Assembly: GCA_026390775.1 (NCBI GenBank)
Contig: JAPLFF010000007.1
Span: 744,001 to 808,000, forward strand
Direction of reading: 5' to 3'
DNA from: Ignavibacteriales bacterium
Lineage (GTDB): Bacteria; Bacteroidota; Ignavibacteria; Ignavibacteriales; Melioribacteraceae
Length of the DNA: 64,000 nt
In this document: positions 19,179-29,026 of the stretch, piece by piece
How the letters are laid out: every line of letters begins with the position of its first letter
Position numbering within the stretch: position 1 is the stretch's first letter
Translations under genes and position numbers: made by a program
The notes under the pieces: generated by a model
The model's input: only the letters and a program-made list of their open reading frames with translations
Databases searched by the model: none
What the model was told of the DNA's origin: nothing

Positions 19179-20498
19179 TTAATATCTGTAATAATCCGGT
19201 TTGTAAGGACCGTCTGCTTTAACACCAATATATTTTGCCTGTTTCTCATTTAGCAAATCCAATTCCACACCAATTTTTTCTAAATGCAATCTTGCTACTT
19301 GTTCATCTAGATGTTTTGGAAGCGTGTAAACTTTATTTTCATATTTATCAGAATGATTCCAAAGCTCAAGCTGTGCAAGCACTTGATTTGTAAATGAATT
19401 GGACATAACAAAAGACGGATGCCCTGTTCCACAGCCAAGATTAACTAATCTTCCTTCAGCCAACACAATAATATCTTTACCATCCACAGTATATTTATCA
19501 ACTTGAGGTTTGATAGTGTCTTTTGTGTTTCCATAATTGTCGTTTAACCAAGCCATATCAATTTCATTATCAAAATGTCCAATGTTACAAACAATCGCTT
19601 TGTCTTTCATAAGACGGAAGTGTTCTTCTGTTATGATATCTATATTTCCGGTTGCTGTTACTATAAGATCCGCACGAGGAACTGCATTTTTCATCTTCTT
19701 AACTTCATAACCATCCATTGCAGCTTGCAGTGCACAAATAGGATCAATTTCAGAAACGATTACTCTAACTCCGGCACTTCTTAAAGATTGAGCAGAACCT
19801 TTTCCTACATCGCCATAACCGGCAACAACAGCTACTTTACCAGCCATCATTAAGTCTGTTGCTCTTCGAATTGCATCCACTAAAGATTCTCGGCAGCCAT
19901 ATTTGTTATCAAATTTAGATTTTGTAACTGAATCATTTACATTGAATGCTGGAATTGGAAGCGTACCTTGTTTAACTCTATCGTATAAACGATGAACACC
20001 CGTTGTAGTTTCCTCAGAGATTCCTTTTATACCTTTCACTAACTCCGGGAATTTATCTAAAACCATATTGGTTAAATCACCGCCGTCATCAAGAATCATG
20101 TTCAACGGTTTTTTGTCTTCACCGAAAAATAAAGTTTGTTCAATGCACCAATCGAATTCTTCGAGCGTCATTCCCTTCCACGCATAAACAGAAATTCCGG
20201 CAGCAGCTATTGCGGCGGCGGCATGATCTTGTGTAGAAAAAATATTGCATGAAGACCATTTTACTTCAGCCCCTAATTCAATCAATGTTTCAATAAGAAC
20301 TGCGGTTTGAATTGTCATGTGAAGGCATCCTGCAATTCGAGCTCCCTTAAATGGTTTTACTTTGCCATACTGTCTTCTCAACGACATTAATCCGGGCATT
20401 TCAGCTTCTGCTAATTTAATTTCTTTCCTTCCCCATTCGGCAAGAGATATATCTTTTACTTTATAATTCATAACTTTCGTTTCAACTGCTTGACTCAT
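19179..20498 (-). CDS. ahcY: Adenosylhomocysteinase
   Basis: S-adenosylhomocysteine hydrolase, converting SAH to adenosine and homocysteine and closing the methyl cycle. It shows [16 protein letters not shown], the substrate-site [13 protein letters not shown] with the catalytic Lys, the NAD-binding [29 protein letters not shown], and the C-terminal [13 protein letters not shown], which supplies the Lys and Tyr that contact NAD in the neighbouring subunit. At 439 residues it is the normal bacterial length. It follows metK by 17 bases on the same strand, a functional pairing: MetK makes SAM and AhcY recycles its product. Confidence 0.97.
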   Translation of the reverse strand: MSQAVETKVMNYKVKDISLAEWGRKEIKLAEAEMPGLMSLRRQYGKVKPFKGARIAGCLHMTIQTAVLIETLIELGAEVKWSSCNIFSTQDHAAAAIAAAGISVYAWKGMTLEEFDWCIEQTLFFGEDKKPLNMILDDGGDLTNMVLDKFPELVKGIKGISEETTTGVHRLYDRVKQGTLPIPAFNVNDSVTKSKFDNKYGCRESLVDAIRRATDLMMAGKVAVVAGYGDVGKGSAQSLRSAGVRVIVSEIDPICALQAAMDGYEVKKMKNAVPRADLIVTATGNIDIITEEHFRLMKDKAIVCNIGHFDNEIDMAWLNDNYGNTKDTIKPQVDKYTVDGKDIIVLAEGRLVNLGCGTGHPSFVMSNSFTNQVLAQLELWNHSDKYENKVYTLPKHLDEQVARLHLEKIGVELDLLNEKQAKYIGVKADGPYKPDYYRY

Positions 20499-20515
20499 TT
20501 TACTTCCCTTTTTAA

Positions 20516-21658
20516 TTATAAATATTCTCTAAACGTTGGAACAAGATCCAATTGTTCCCATGTAAAGTCTTTTTCGTTTCTGCCGAAGTGACCGTACGAA
20601 GAAGTTTTCTGATAGATCGGTCTGCGCAATTTCAACCTTTCTATAATTCCTCGAGGTGTCAGATCCACTTCCTTTTTTATCATATCTGCAATTTTAAGAT
20701 CAGATATTTTTCCCGTGCCTTTAGTATCAACATAAATTGATACCGGTTCTGCAACACCAATAGCATAAGCAACCTGAACCAAACATTCTTTAGCGAGTTT
20801 TGCGGCTACAATATTTTTAGCAATATGCCGTGCAGCGTATGTTGCACTGCGGTCAACTTTGGATGGATCTTTACCAGAGAATGCGCCACCACCATGCGGT
20901 GCCCATCCGCCGTAAGTATCAACAATAATTTTTCTTCCGGTCAATCCGCTGTCTCCATGCGGTCCGCCAATTTCAAATCTTCCTGTTGGATTAACAAAAT
21001 ATTTTGTTTTGCTATCAATATATTTTGCCGGAATAACTTTTTTAATGATGTGTTTAATAACATCATCTTTAATTTTTTTCTGAGAAACATCACCATCATG
21101 CTGAGTAGAAATTACAACCGCATCTACACGCAGAGGTTTATTTTTATCATCATACTCAATTGTTACTTGAGATTTTGCGTCAGGTCTCAAGTAAGGCATT
21201 AGTCGCGGATTTTTTTTGCGCACCTCCGCAAGTCGTTTAACTAATTTATGTGCATAAACGATCGGCATCGGCATTAACTCGGGAGTTTGATCGCATGCAT
21301 AACCGAACATGATTCCTTGATCCCCCGCTCCGCCTGTATCAACACCCATAGCAATATCGGGTGATTGTGAGTGAATTGCATTCAGCACACCGCAAGATTC
21401 TGAATCAAATTTATATTCTGCTTTTGTATAACCAATGTTACGAATTGTTTTTCTTACGACAGATTCAACATCAATGTAAGCGCTTGTTGTAACTTCACCG
21501 CCGACTATAACAAGTCCCGTAGTAACAAAAGTTTCGCAGGCAACACGTGCTTTGGGATCTTTTGAAAAGATCGCATCGAGTATTCCGTCTGATATTGCAT
21601 CGCAGACTTTATCCGGATGACCTTCCGAGACGGATTCCGAAGTGAATAAGTATGACAT
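20516..21658 (-). CDS. metK: S-adenosylmethionine synthetase
   Basis: Makes S-adenosylmethionine from ATP and methionine in the cytoplasm. The N-terminus [21 protein letters not shown] holds the catalytic His and metal-binding residues. [21 protein letters not shown] and the P-loop-like [23 protein letters not shown] are diagnostic. The length, 380 residues, is complete. It lies between the nucleotidyltransferase (15 bases upstream) and ahcY (17 bases downstream), so all three probably share one transcript. No SAM riboswitch was recognisable upstream of the cluster. Confidence 0.97.
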   Translation of the reverse strand: MSYLFTSESVSEGHPDKVCDAISDGILDAIFSKDPKARVACETFVTTGLVIVGGEVTTSAYIDVESVVRKTIRNIGYTKAEYKFDSESCGVLNAIHSQSPDIAMGVDTGGAGDQGIMFGYACDQTPELMPMPIVYAHKLVKRLAEVRKKNPRLMPYLRPDAKSQVTIEYDDKNKPLRVDAVVISTQHDGDVSQKKIKDDVIKHIIKKVIPAKYIDSKTKYFVNPTGRFEIGGPHGDSGLTGRKIIVDTYGGWAPHGGGAFSGKDPSKVDRSATYAARHIAKNIVAAKLAKECLVQVAYAIGVAEPVSIYVDTKGTGKISDLKIADMIKKEVDLTPRGIIERLKLRRPIYQKTSSYGHFGRNEKDFTWEQLDLVPTFREYL

Positions 21659-21673
21659 CTGTTCCTCTATTAT

Positions 21674-22651
21674 TTAATTAAATTCTATTTCGGATGAATC
21701 GCCGGTGTTTAACTTTCTAAAGTTGCTTCGAACAATTGCATTACTGCCAATGATCGAATTTTCAAGCATTGCTTTTTCAATCTTTGCACCGGAACTAATA
21801 ATTGAATTGCGAATAATTGAATCAGTGATTTCACAATTATCTGATATTGTTGTAAATGGACCAATAACAGAATTTTTTATTACTGCACTATCAGAGATGA
21901 AAACCGGATCATTAATAACAACATTTTCCACTCGTCTATTGGTTCCACGTTTTGTCAATAGAAATTGATTTGTAGATAAAAGAGTTTCCGGCTTACCGCA
22001 ATCGTACCATCCTTCTACTTGGAATGTTGTTAAACTTTCTCCTTTATCAATCATGATTTGAAGTGCATCAGTTAATTGATATTCTCCACAAGTTTTTATT
22101 TGCTTATTAAAAAGTTCGTTCAACGAATCTTTCAATAAATTAGCGTTCGTGATATAATATAAACCAACCAAGGCAAGTTTTGAGATAATCTCTTTTGGTT
22201 TTTCAATTAGTTTAATAATTTTTTCGTTTTCACAAACAGCAACTCCAAACCTTGAAGGATCGTCAACAATCTTAACGCCAAGTGAACTGTTCTTTTTCAA
22301 AAAAACTTTTTTTAGATCAACATCAAAGATTGTATCGCCAAGTATTATGAATATTTCATCATCGTCAAAAGTTGGTATTGCCACTTGAATTGCATGTCCT
22401 AATCCAAGCGCTTCTTCCTGCTCAATAAAATCTGCTTTTAGAGATGGAAATTCTTTATGAACATATTCAACAATTTTTTCACCGAGATATCCTGTAACAA
22501 AAGTAGCTTTGATAATTTTCTCGGCAAGTAATTTTTCAATTATATGCCCGAGAATCGGTTTGCCGCCAACATTGAGCAAAACTTTAGGAAGAGAATATGT
22601 ATGCGGTTTAAGGCGTGTGCCAATTCCTGCTGCCGGTATTACTGCCCTCAA
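21674..22651 (-). CDS. Sugar-phosphate nucleotidyltransferase
   Basis: Nucleotidyltransferase that activates a sugar-1-phosphate with an NTP. The N-terminal Rossmann-type domain has AVIPAAGIGTRLKPHTYSLPKVLLNVGGKPI and the metal-site ILGDTIFDVD; EKPKEI and the CGEYQLTDAL block follow. The C-terminus is a left-handed beta-helix of hexapeptide repeats (VFISDSAVIKNSVIGPFTTISDNCEI). The exact sugar (glucose- or GlcNAc-type) cannot be decided from sequence. I place the start at TTG 22651, with AAGGA upstream, which makes the protein begin LRAVIPAAG as is usual; the frame runs 22 codons further upstream without homology. Confidence 0.85.
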   Translation of the reverse strand: MRAVIPAAGIGTRLKPHTYSLPKVLLNVGGKPILGHIIEKLLAEKIIKATFVTGYLGEKIVEYVHKEFPSLKADFIEQEEALGLGHAIQVAIPTFDDDEIFIILGDTIFDVDLKKVFLKKNSSLGVKIVDDPSRFGVAVCENEKIIKLIEKPKEIISKLALVGLYYITNANLLKDSLNELFNKQIKTCGEYQLTDALQIMIDKGESLTTFQVEGWYDCGKPETLLSTNQFLLTKRGTNRRVENVVINDPVFISDSAVIKNSVIGPFTTISDNCEITDSIIRNSIISSGAKIEKAMLENSIIGSNAIVRSNFRKLNTGDSSEIEFN

Positions 22652-22753
22652 AAATTTCCTTCGTTGTTTAAAATCACGTGGCAATTTAATTAATAGGTTG
22701 GCGTATATCAAACCCAACGAAGAAGCAATTATAAGTTATGAATTATATATCTC

Positions 22754-22795
22754 GAATTTTGGATTTTGAGCTTTGAATTTAAGATTTTGAATGTA
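22754..22795. repeat. Copy of the AATTTTGGATTT dispersed repeat
   Basis: GAATTTTGGATTTT at 22754-22767 matches an arm of the palindrome at 15216-15252, and degenerate versions (TTTGAATTTAAGATTTTGAAT) follow directly. It lies between the divergent nucleotidyltransferase and flavin oxidoreductase genes. Confidence 0.4.
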
Positions 22796-22828
22796 AGAAA
22801 ATAAACAGAACATTAAATGTGATAGATA

Positions 22829-23770
22829 ATGGAAATTAATAACCGCATTACAAAACTCTTTGGAATTAAACGTCCGATCATACAAGCTGGGATGGTTTGG
22901 GTAAGCGGATGGAAACTTGCATCTGCAGTTTCTAATAACGGCGGATTAGGTTTAATCGGCTCCGGATCAATGAAACCTGATCTTTTACGTGAACATATCC
23001 AAAAATGCCGTGCTGCAACAGATAAACCATTCGGTGTAAATGTCCCTCTTCTTCGCGGAGACGCTGCTGAATTGATAAAAGTAATAATCGAAGAAAATGT
23101 AGAAATTGTTTTTTCATCTGCCGGACATCCTGGAAAATTTATTGATGAGTTGAAAAGAAATAATATTACTGTTGTTCATGTTGTGCCGTCATTAAAATAT
23201 GCACTCAAAGCAGAAAGCGTTGGTTGCGATGCGGTTGTAGGTGAAGGTGTTGAAGCCGGAGGACATAACGGCGCAGATGAGATCACAACTTTTTGTTTGA
23301 TACCTCAGCTTGTTGATGCTTTAAAAATTCCGGTCATTGCTGCAGGAGGGATAACAGACGGGAGAGGAATTCTTGCCGCGCTTTCTCTTGGTGCAGAAGG
23401 TGTGCAGATCGGAACTCGTTTTGCTGTAACAGAAGAATCCTCTGCGCATCCCAACTATAAGAAGAAAATAGTTGAAGCGAAAAATAATGATACTATACTT
23501 GTTCTAAAAAAAATCGGAATGGCAAGAATGATCAAGAACGTTTTTACTTCAATCGTTCATAAAGAAGAATTGAATGGTGCTGATGAGGATAAATTAAAAT
23601 CTTTGTTAGGAGAAAAACGGGAACGGCTCGGAATCTTTGAAGGAGACGAACAAAACGGAATGATGGAAGCAGGGCAAGGCGCAGGATTAATAAAAGAAAT
23701 TCTTACTGTTAAAGATTTGACAGAAAGATTAATCAAAGAGTTTGATGAAGCTAAAAGAAGATTGAATTAA
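22829..23770 (+). CDS. Nitronate monooxygenase / FabK-like flavin oxidoreductase
   Basis: FMN-dependent TIM-barrel enzyme of the 2-nitropropane dioxygenase family. It has RPIIQAGMVWVSGWKLASAVSNNGGLGLIGSG, PFGVNVPLL, the VGEGVEAGGHNG phosphate loop with the conserved His, and IPVIAAGGITDGRGILAALSLGAEGVQIGTRF. The same fold serves as nitronate monooxygenase and as the FabK enoyl-ACP reductase. The GMVWVS and EAGGHNG blocks do not separate the two confidently. It is a single gene, followed by an intergenic stretch with a broken small gene and then dxr. Confidence 0.85.
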   Translation: MEINNRITKLFGIKRPIIQAGMVWVSGWKLASAVSNNGGLGLIGSGSMKPDLLREHIQKCRAATDKPFGVNVPLLRGDAAELIKVIIEENVEIVFSSAGHPGKFIDELKRNNITVVHVVPSLKYALKAESVGCDAVVGEGVEAGGHNGADEITTFCLIPQLVDALKIPVIAAGGITDGRGILAALSLGAEGVQIGTRFAVTEESSAHPNYKKKIVEAKNNDTILVLKKIGMARMIKNVFTSIVHKEELNGADEDKLKSLLGEKRERLGIFEGDEQNGMMEAGQGAGLIKEILTVKDLTERLIKEFDEAKRRLN

Positions 23771-23845
23771 AATTCCTTCCATTAGGGAAGAGTAAATAGC
23801 ATGGCTTTTTTTAATACCAAAAATAAACATGCAAAATAAATTCTT

Positions 23846-23988
23846 ATGGTTATATTGTTAATTATAATAGGATTAATGATCACACCTACTTCAAAAAAAA
23901 GGTTAGAACTACAATCGGTATTGATTTTGGAAAAAACGAACAGTTAAGCGATGATGTTTATAATAATCTGAATAAGCTTTTTAAGTAG
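23846..23988 (+). pseudogene. Frameshifted or slippage-dependent small membrane peptide
   Basis: An ATG at 23846 opens a 33-codon frame beginning MVILLIIIGLMIT, a membrane-anchor-like start. After TSKK it runs through an A8 tract (23893-23900). One extra A, or a -1 slip on A-AAA-AAA, would join it to a coding-looking tail in the other frame, TTIGIDFGKNEQLSDDVYNN then LNKLFK, ending at TAG 23986-23988. The joined product is about 48 residues. It could be a decayed gene, a sequencing error or programmed slippage. No family is recognised. Confidence 0.3.
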
Positions 23989-24069
23989 AATGTGGTAATT
24001 AATTTTATTGTATTAATTAAATTTCTTTTAGCGATCACACATATTTTTTTTTGTTTAATTATAATTGAC

Positions 24070-25215
24070 ATGAAAAAAATTTTAGTCCTTGGATCAACAG
24101 GCTCGATAGGTATTAACACTTTAGAAATCGCACGAACATTTCCAGATAACTTGGAGATTGTCGGGCTCTCCGTTAACAATAATATAGAATTACTCGAGAG
24201 ACAAATTTCAGAATTTCATCCCGGTGCTGTTGCTGTTAGAGATAAGAAAAATGCATTAGAATTAAAAAACAGAATCGGAAACAGATGCGAGATTCTTATT
24301 GGTGATGAAGGATTATTGGAATTAACACGCCGTAATAATTATGATATTCTGCTTTCAGCACTTGTAGGATTTGCCGGATTGGCCCCAACCATTGAGGCAA
24401 TCAAGTTAAAAAAAAGAATTGCTCTGGCGAATAAAGAAACTCTGGTAACTGCCGGTGAAATTATAATTGATCTTTGCAGAAAATACGGAGCCGAATTAAT
24501 TCCCGTTGATTCCGAACATAGTGCAATTTTTCAATGCTTGAACGGTGAGGACAAAAAAAATATTAAGAAAATAATTCTAACCGCCTCCGGTGGACCATTC
24601 TTAAATAAAAATAAAACCGAACTTGAAACCGTAACAATTGAAGAAGCTCTAAATCATCCAAATTGGAAAATGGGAAATAAGATCTCGATTGATTCCGCAA
24701 CTATGATGAATAAAGGTCTCGAAGTTATAGAAGCATTTTGGCTTTTTAATCTTCCTAAAGAAAAAATTGAGGTATTAGTTCATCCTCAATCAGTAATTCA
24801 CTCTATGGTTGAATTCTGTGACGGATCTATAAAAGCACAATTAAGTTTACCTGATATGAAATTGCCAATTTTATATGCAATAACTTTCCCAGAAAGGTAT
24901 TATTTTGAAACCGTTAATACCGATTTCAAGAAAATTAATCTGTTAACATTTTTTGAACCAGATTTTAATAAATTTGAATGTCTTAAAATTGCATATAAGG
25001 TAATTGAAGAGGGCGGAACTGCACCGTGCATCCTTAATGCAGCTAATGAAGTTGCAGTAGAAAAATTTCTTTCGGGTAAAATTAAGTTTACCCGGATTCC
25101 GGAAATAATTAATGATGCATTAAATACTATCGCTATAAAACACAATGCGGATCTTCAAACAATAATTGAATGCGATTCAATGACGAGAGAATACCTAAAT
25201 AAAAAATTGAACTAA
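24070..25215 (+). CDS. dxr: 1-deoxy-D-xylulose 5-phosphate reductoisomerase
   Basis: Second enzyme of the MEP isoprenoid pathway; it makes MEP from DXP with NADPH. The N-terminal NADPH motif is LGSTGSIGINTLEI; ANKETLV, PVDSEHSAIFQCL (metal-site Asp and Glu), TASGGPF, HPNWKMGNKISIDSATMMNKGLEVIEA and HPQSVIHSMVEF are all diagnostic. I use the ATG at 24070 (381 aa), which begins MKKILVLGSTGSIG as in other Dxr proteins; the frame extends 26 hydrophobic codons upstream without support. RseP follows after nine bases, a gene pair common in bacteria. Confidence 0.96.
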   Translation: MKKILVLGSTGSIGINTLEIARTFPDNLEIVGLSVNNNIELLERQISEFHPGAVAVRDKKNALELKNRIGNRCEILIGDEGLLELTRRNNYDILLSALVGFAGLAPTIEAIKLKKRIALANKETLVTAGEIIIDLCRKYGAELIPVDSEHSAIFQCLNGEDKKNIKKIILTASGGPFLNKNKTELETVTIEEALNHPNWKMGNKISIDSATMMNKGLEVIEAFWLFNLPKEKIEVLVHPQSVIHSMVEFCDGSIKAQLSLPDMKLPILYAITFPERYYFETVNTDFKKINLLTFFEPDFNKFECLKIAYKVIEEGGTAPCILNAANEVAVEKFLSGKIKFTRIPEIINDALNTIAIKHNADLQTIIECDSMTREYLNKKLN

Positions 25216-25224
25216 GGGAGTTGA

Positions 25225-26580
25225 ATGGATTATATAATTTATTTCATGATTACAATCGGAATTCTGGTTTTTGTACATGAGTTCGGACATTTTGCCGCGG
25301 CAAAAATTTCCAAGATGCGCGTTGATATTTTTGCCATCGGTTTCGGTAAGAGATTATTCGGTTGGAATAAATTAACCGGATTCACATTCGGTGATTTACC
25401 AAAAGATTTTGACGGACAGGGAAATACTGATTACAGATTATGCCTTCTTCCTCTGGGCGGCTACGTTAAAATTGCCGGAATGGTGGATGAAAGTTTCGAT
25501 ACCAAATTTGCAGAATCCGAACCAAAGCCGTACGAATTTAGAGCAAAGAAAACTTTACCCAAACTTTTTGTTATCACCGCCGGCGTGATGATGAATCTTA
25601 CTCTTACACTTATGATATTCTGGGGAATTAATTTCTTCCAGGGAAAACTAGTTTTTAAAACTACTACAATTAATAAGGTTCTACCCGGCAGTGATGCAGA
25701 GAAAGCCGGATTCCAATCCTACGATAAAATCTTATCGGTTAATGGCGAACAAGCTAACAATTGGCAGAAAACTGTTGAACAATTATTTGTTCAAAATTCT
25801 ACAAGCGATGTTGTTATAAAAGTCCAACGTGATGGGAAAGAAAAGATCATAACTGTTGAACGTCATTTAGTTTCTCAAAATTCTAAAAAAGGATTTTTCA
25901 TACAGCCCAGTCCTTCAAAACCCTTGGTTGTAGAAGTTATGAAGAATTCTCCGGCTGAAGAATCCGGACTAAAAGCTGGCGATATTTTTATTTCAATTAA
26001 TGGAATTAATATTAGTGAATTACAGCAGGTTAACGATATTATTTCTTCTTTTAAAGAAAAGAATCTTAAGATTATTGTTTTAAGAGGTAGAGACACAGTT
26101 ACAACCACTGTTAAACCTGGTCCTGATGGAAAAATTGGTATTTCACATTCAATCACGTATACCGGTCCAAGTGAGTTTATTACTTACAATTTCTTTTCTT
26201 CCATTACTCATGCGCTCGATGATGCCGCCAAATACACAGTACTTACTTTTGGAATGTTGAAAAATGTTATTACAGGTAAGATTGCTTTTAAGGAAGCTTT
26301 TGGCGGACCAATTAAGATTGCTCAAATCGCTGTTGCCTCCGCGGATAAAGGGGGAATGGATTTCTTATTCTTTCTTGCAATGCTCAGTTTAAGTTTGGCA
26401 ATTATAAATATTCTTCCTTTCCCCGTTTTAGACGGTGGACATTTTGTAATTATTTTGCTTGAAGGTTTGTTTAAGAAAGAATTGCCGATCAAAATTAAAA
26501 TGGCAATTCAAAACGCGGGATTTGTACTTTTACTTTTGTTGATGGCGTTTATAATTTATAATGACATAATTAGTTTGTAA
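25225..26580 (+). CDS. rseP: Site-2 intramembrane metalloprotease RseP
   Basis: Membrane zinc protease of the M50 family that cleaves membrane-anchored substrates such as anti-sigma factors. The zinc motif HEFGH is at residues 18-22 in TM1 and the third ligand motif LDGGH lies in the C-terminal membrane region (INILPFPVLDGGHF). Two PDZ domains sit between (VLPGSDAEKAGFQSYDKILSVNGE and NSPAEESGLKAGDIFISING). The length of 451 residues is typical. The ATG follows a good AGGGAG site nine bases after dxr. Substrates are not identifiable here. Confidence 0.95.
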   Translation: MDYIIYFMITIGILVFVHEFGHFAAAKISKMRVDIFAIGFGKRLFGWNKLTGFTFGDLPKDFDGQGNTDYRLCLLPLGGYVKIAGMVDESFDTKFAESEPKPYEFRAKKTLPKLFVITAGVMMNLTLTLMIFWGINFFQGKLVFKTTTINKVLPGSDAEKAGFQSYDKILSVNGEQANNWQKTVEQLFVQNSTSDVVIKVQRDGKEKIITVERHLVSQNSKKGFFIQPSPSKPLVVEVMKNSPAEESGLKAGDIFISINGINISELQQVNDIISSFKEKNLKIIVLRGRDTVTTTVKPGPDGKIGISHSITYTGPSEFITYNFFSSITHALDDAAKYTVLTFGMLKNVITGKIAFKEAFGGPIKIAQIAVASADKGGMDFLFFLAMLSLSLAIINILPFPVLDGGHFVIILLEGLFKKELPIKIKMAIQNAGFVLLLLLMAFIIYNDIISL

Positions 26581-26591
26581 CAAAAAGTCCT

Positions 26592-27161
26592 CTAATAGAG
26601 TGGGTTTTTTATAGAGGATAAAATGGAATTCTGAATTTTATAGAGTTCTTGTAGGTTTTGCGTCTTTACCGGAATAGCGGAAAGTTCGTAAAATTTATTG
26701 CCCGACTTAAATACCACCACGCGGATGTTTCTCTTTGCGCCATCTGAATACTCGTAAGCAAAAAATTTCTGTTTGTTGATCTCGAAGGTTTCTTGATTTA
26801 CAAAACCTCCAAATGTTTTTTCATACTTTGCTTTTTTAAAAGCTTTACTGAATTCAACAACGGATTTTATTTCATCGCTTTGAATTTCCTTCATAGTAAG
26901 AGAATCAACATTTAGTGTAATAAAATTTAGTGTGGCGGAGTAATCATCTTTTACAAGCCAGAGGTCAATCAACTTGTTTTCATTGTCTTCTGCAGTGAAC
27001 CAGCCTTGCGGAATTTTAACAGATAATTGTGATGATTTTGCTTTTGCAAATTCATTTGTAAGTGTAAAGTTGGAATCATACAACGAGGATAATCCGCTTG
27101 AACATGATTGAACTATACCAAGCAGAATAAATGCAAAAAATATTTTAATGTAGCGTTTCAA
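26592..27161 (-). CDS. Putative lipoprotein of unknown function
   Basis: A 189-residue exported protein with a lipobox-like ending to its signal peptide (GIVQSC, Cys20, then SSG), so probably an outer-membrane or periplasmic lipoprotein. The body has alternating strands (LSVKIPQGWFTAEDNENKLIDLWLVKDDYSATLNFITL; residues 47 onward) resembling small PsbP/DUF1795-like folds, but I cannot assign a family. It lies 51 bases downstream of the peroxiredoxin gene on the same strand and converges with rseP. Confidence 0.7.
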   Translation of the reverse strand: MKRYIKIFFAFILLGIVQSCSSGLSSLYDSNFTLTNEFAKAKSSQLSVKIPQGWFTAEDNENKLIDLWLVKDDYSATLNFITLNVDSLTMKEIQSDEIKSVVEFSKAFKKAKYEKTFGGFVNQETFEINKQKFFAYEYSDGAKRNIRVVVFKSGNKFYELSAIPVKTQNLQELYKIQNSILSSIKNPLY

Positions 27162-27212
27162 ATTGTTATTAAAATGCGAACTCTCATAAAAGAATCCGCA
27201 TTTAATTCTAAA

Positions 27213-27776
27213 TTATATTTTTCCAACAAGATCTTCACCCGGTACAAGAGTTTTATCACCCGGTTCCCAGCTCGCGGGACAAACTTGTTCGGGATGTTGG
27301 CGAACATATGCGGCAGCTTTAACACGCCGTAAAATTTCTTTTGAACTTCTGCCAATGCTGTTATCGTGAATATCAATCGTCTTCAAAATTCCATCCGGAT
27401 CAATAATAAATGTTCCGCGTAGAGAAAGACCGTCTTCATCAATGTAAGTTCCAAAAGCTTTGCACATAGTTCCGGTCGGATCTGCAGCCATCGGATATTT
27501 AATTTTACCGATTGCTTTTGATGTATCATGCCAGGCGAAGTGAGCATATTTTGTATCCGTACTAACACTAATAATTTCGGCGCCGGCTTTTTTGAATTCT
27601 TCGTAATAATGTGCGGCTTCTTCCAACTCTGTTGGACATACAAAAGTAAAATCTGCCGGATAAAATAAAAGCACTGTCCATTTGCCGCGCGTATCGGATA
27701 GCTTCATTTGTTTGAACTCATTGTTATGGTAAACATCAAATTTAAAGTCCGGAATTTCTTGACCAATTTTTAACAT
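27213..27776 (-). CDS. Typical 2-Cys peroxiredoxin (AhpC-type)
   Basis: Thiol peroxidase that reduces hydrogen peroxide and organic hydroperoxides. The peroxidatic Cys47 is in DFTFVCPTE and the resolving Cys166 in EQVCPASW. The conserved Arg is in SLRGTFIIDP. At 187 residues it has the AhpC length, with a C-terminal tail. No AhpF or thioredoxin reductase lies in the window, so its reductant is unknown. A short dispersed repeat lies between this gene and the PorV-like gene upstream, so co-transcription with that gene is unlikely. Confidence 0.94.
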   Translation of the reverse strand: MLKIGQEIPDFKFDVYHNNEFKQMKLSDTRGKWTVLLFYPADFTFVCPTELEEAAHYYEEFKKAGAEIISVSTDTKYAHFAWHDTSKAIGKIKYPMAADPTGTMCKAFGTYIDEDGLSLRGTFIIDPDGILKTIDIHDNSIGRSSKEILRRVKAAAYVRQHPEQVCPASWEPGDKTLVPGEDLVGKI

Positions 27777-27857
27777 CTAGTTTATCTCCTATAAATAATT
27801 TTTATAAACAATATTACACAATGGTAAAATACGAAAAGATTTTGAATGGTTTAAAAC

Positions 27858-27918
27858 GTAGAGACGACCTGTTGGGTCGTCTCAAAATTATAAATTAACG
27901 ATTGCCGTGTGTCTCTAC
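27858..27918. repeat. Nested inverted repeat (dispersed GTAGAGAC element)
   Basis: Outer arms GTAGAGAC (27858-27865) and GTCTCTAC (27911-27918) enclose a hairpin GAGACGACC / GGTCGTCTC (27861-27869 and 27875-27883, loop TGTTG). This GTAGAGAC...GTCTCTAC pattern is a known type of extragenic palindrome in many bacteria; it could also terminate transcripts of the porV-like gene. Confidence 0.65.
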
Positions 27919-27925
27919 AAAAAAA

Positions 27926-28957
27926 TTACATCCCGTCACGCATGAACTTGGGCTGTTCTAGTGTTAGGATTAACGAAATTCGGTGTGTATCCGGTAACCG
28001 TTCCGTTTCAGATTGACTAAACCGCGCAAAAGAATAATCAATTTGAAGTTTTGGTAAAGTTACACCTGCACCAACAGTAAATTGTTTTACATCATTGTAT
28101 CCGGCGCGCACAGCAAAAATATTTTTATAATTGAATTCGAATCCGGCATGTGCATCAAAACTTACGGGTCCAATATTAAATGTTGAAGCTGTTTTTCTAT
28201 TTTCAAAACGAAGATCAAAATCAATAGCAGGCATTATTCTTCCACCAAGAAATTTTAAAGCATATGCCGCACCAACTTTTGCTGTCGGAGAAATTAATTC
28301 ATTACGTCCTGTACTCCATGCAACAAGCGTTGTAGTAATATCTTGAATATTAGCACCGAAAAATAAATTTTCCATCGGGACGTAAACAGCGCCAAGATCA
28401 AAACCAATTCCGAACGCACTGTATTCGGCAAGACTTCTCGAAATCAATTTAACATTTGCGCCCCAGTAAAAATCATCCGAGTAACGTTTTGCAAATGTTA
28501 GATACATTGCCCAATCGGTATTACTGAATTCGGAAATTTTAGAGTAATCAAGCCGGTCGGTGTGAATATCAAGAATGCCGTCACCATTTGCATCGTACAA
28601 TGCATTTCGGGTATCCGGAATTCCATCAACACTTGAACGCATAATACTTATACCAAAACTCATATCTTTTCCGTAAGGAATTGCTACAGCACCGTAATTG
28701 TAGTTAACAAGACTTCCAAAATGTTCTTCGTGCATTAAAGCAACTTGTGGATAGTTAATACGTGCAAGTCCTGCGGGATTCCAGTATCCGGAAGTAACAT
28801 CATTAACAATAGCAGTTTGAGCGCTACCCATAGCAAGCGCACGTCCGCCAACACCAATAGCTAAAAACTCTCCGGCATATTTGCCAATTACAGTTTGGGA
28901 ATGAATTGATGTGATTGAGCAAAGGAGAAAGGATAATGCAAGAACTGATTTTTTCAT
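27926..28957 (-). CDS. PorV/PorQ family outer-membrane protein
   Basis: Outer-membrane beta-barrel of the PorV/PorQ group linked to type IX secretion. Signal peptide ends near IHSQ (about residue 20). The diagnostic block AGEFLAIGVGGRALAMGSAQTAIVNDVTSGYWNPAGLARI follows (residues 29-68), then barrel strands to the C-terminus. Family knowledge: PorV shuttles T9SS cargo to the attachment complex. The two T9SS-tagged proteins at 10508-14807 make that context relevant, though this genus of bacteria usually has several paralogues. It is a single gene with a purine-rich site (GAAGGAAAGC) upstream. Confidence 0.88.
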   Translation of the reverse strand: MKKSVLALSFLLCSITSIHSQTVIGKYAGEFLAIGVGGRALAMGSAQTAIVNDVTSGYWNPAGLARINYPQVALMHEEHFGSLVNYNYGAVAIPYGKDMSFGISIMRSSVDGIPDTRNALYDANGDGILDIHTDRLDYSKISEFSNTDWAMYLTFAKRYSDDFYWGANVKLISRSLAEYSAFGIGFDLGAVYVPMENLFFGANIQDITTTLVAWSTGRNELISPTAKVGAAYALKFLGGRIMPAIDFDLRFENRKTASTFNIGPVSFDAHAGFEFNYKNIFAVRAGYNDVKQFTVGAGVTLPKLQIDYSFARFSQSETERLPDTHRISLILTLEQPKFMRDGM

Positions 28958-29026
28958 GATTGCTTTCCTTCTGAATTAGTTATTGTAGAAATAACTATCT
29001 GCTTTCTCCTTTTCGTTGATACAATA

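Noticed and set aside
20825-21202. 125-codon plus-strand frame inside metK
   Set aside because: Antisense of a strongly conserved gene; product is Cys/Phe/Asn-rich with no domain.
26581-26625. CCTCTA...TAGAGG dyad as a terminator between rseP and the lipoprotein gene
   Set aside because: Arms of six bases around a long T-rich loop overlap the stop codon of the minus-strand gene; too weak to call.
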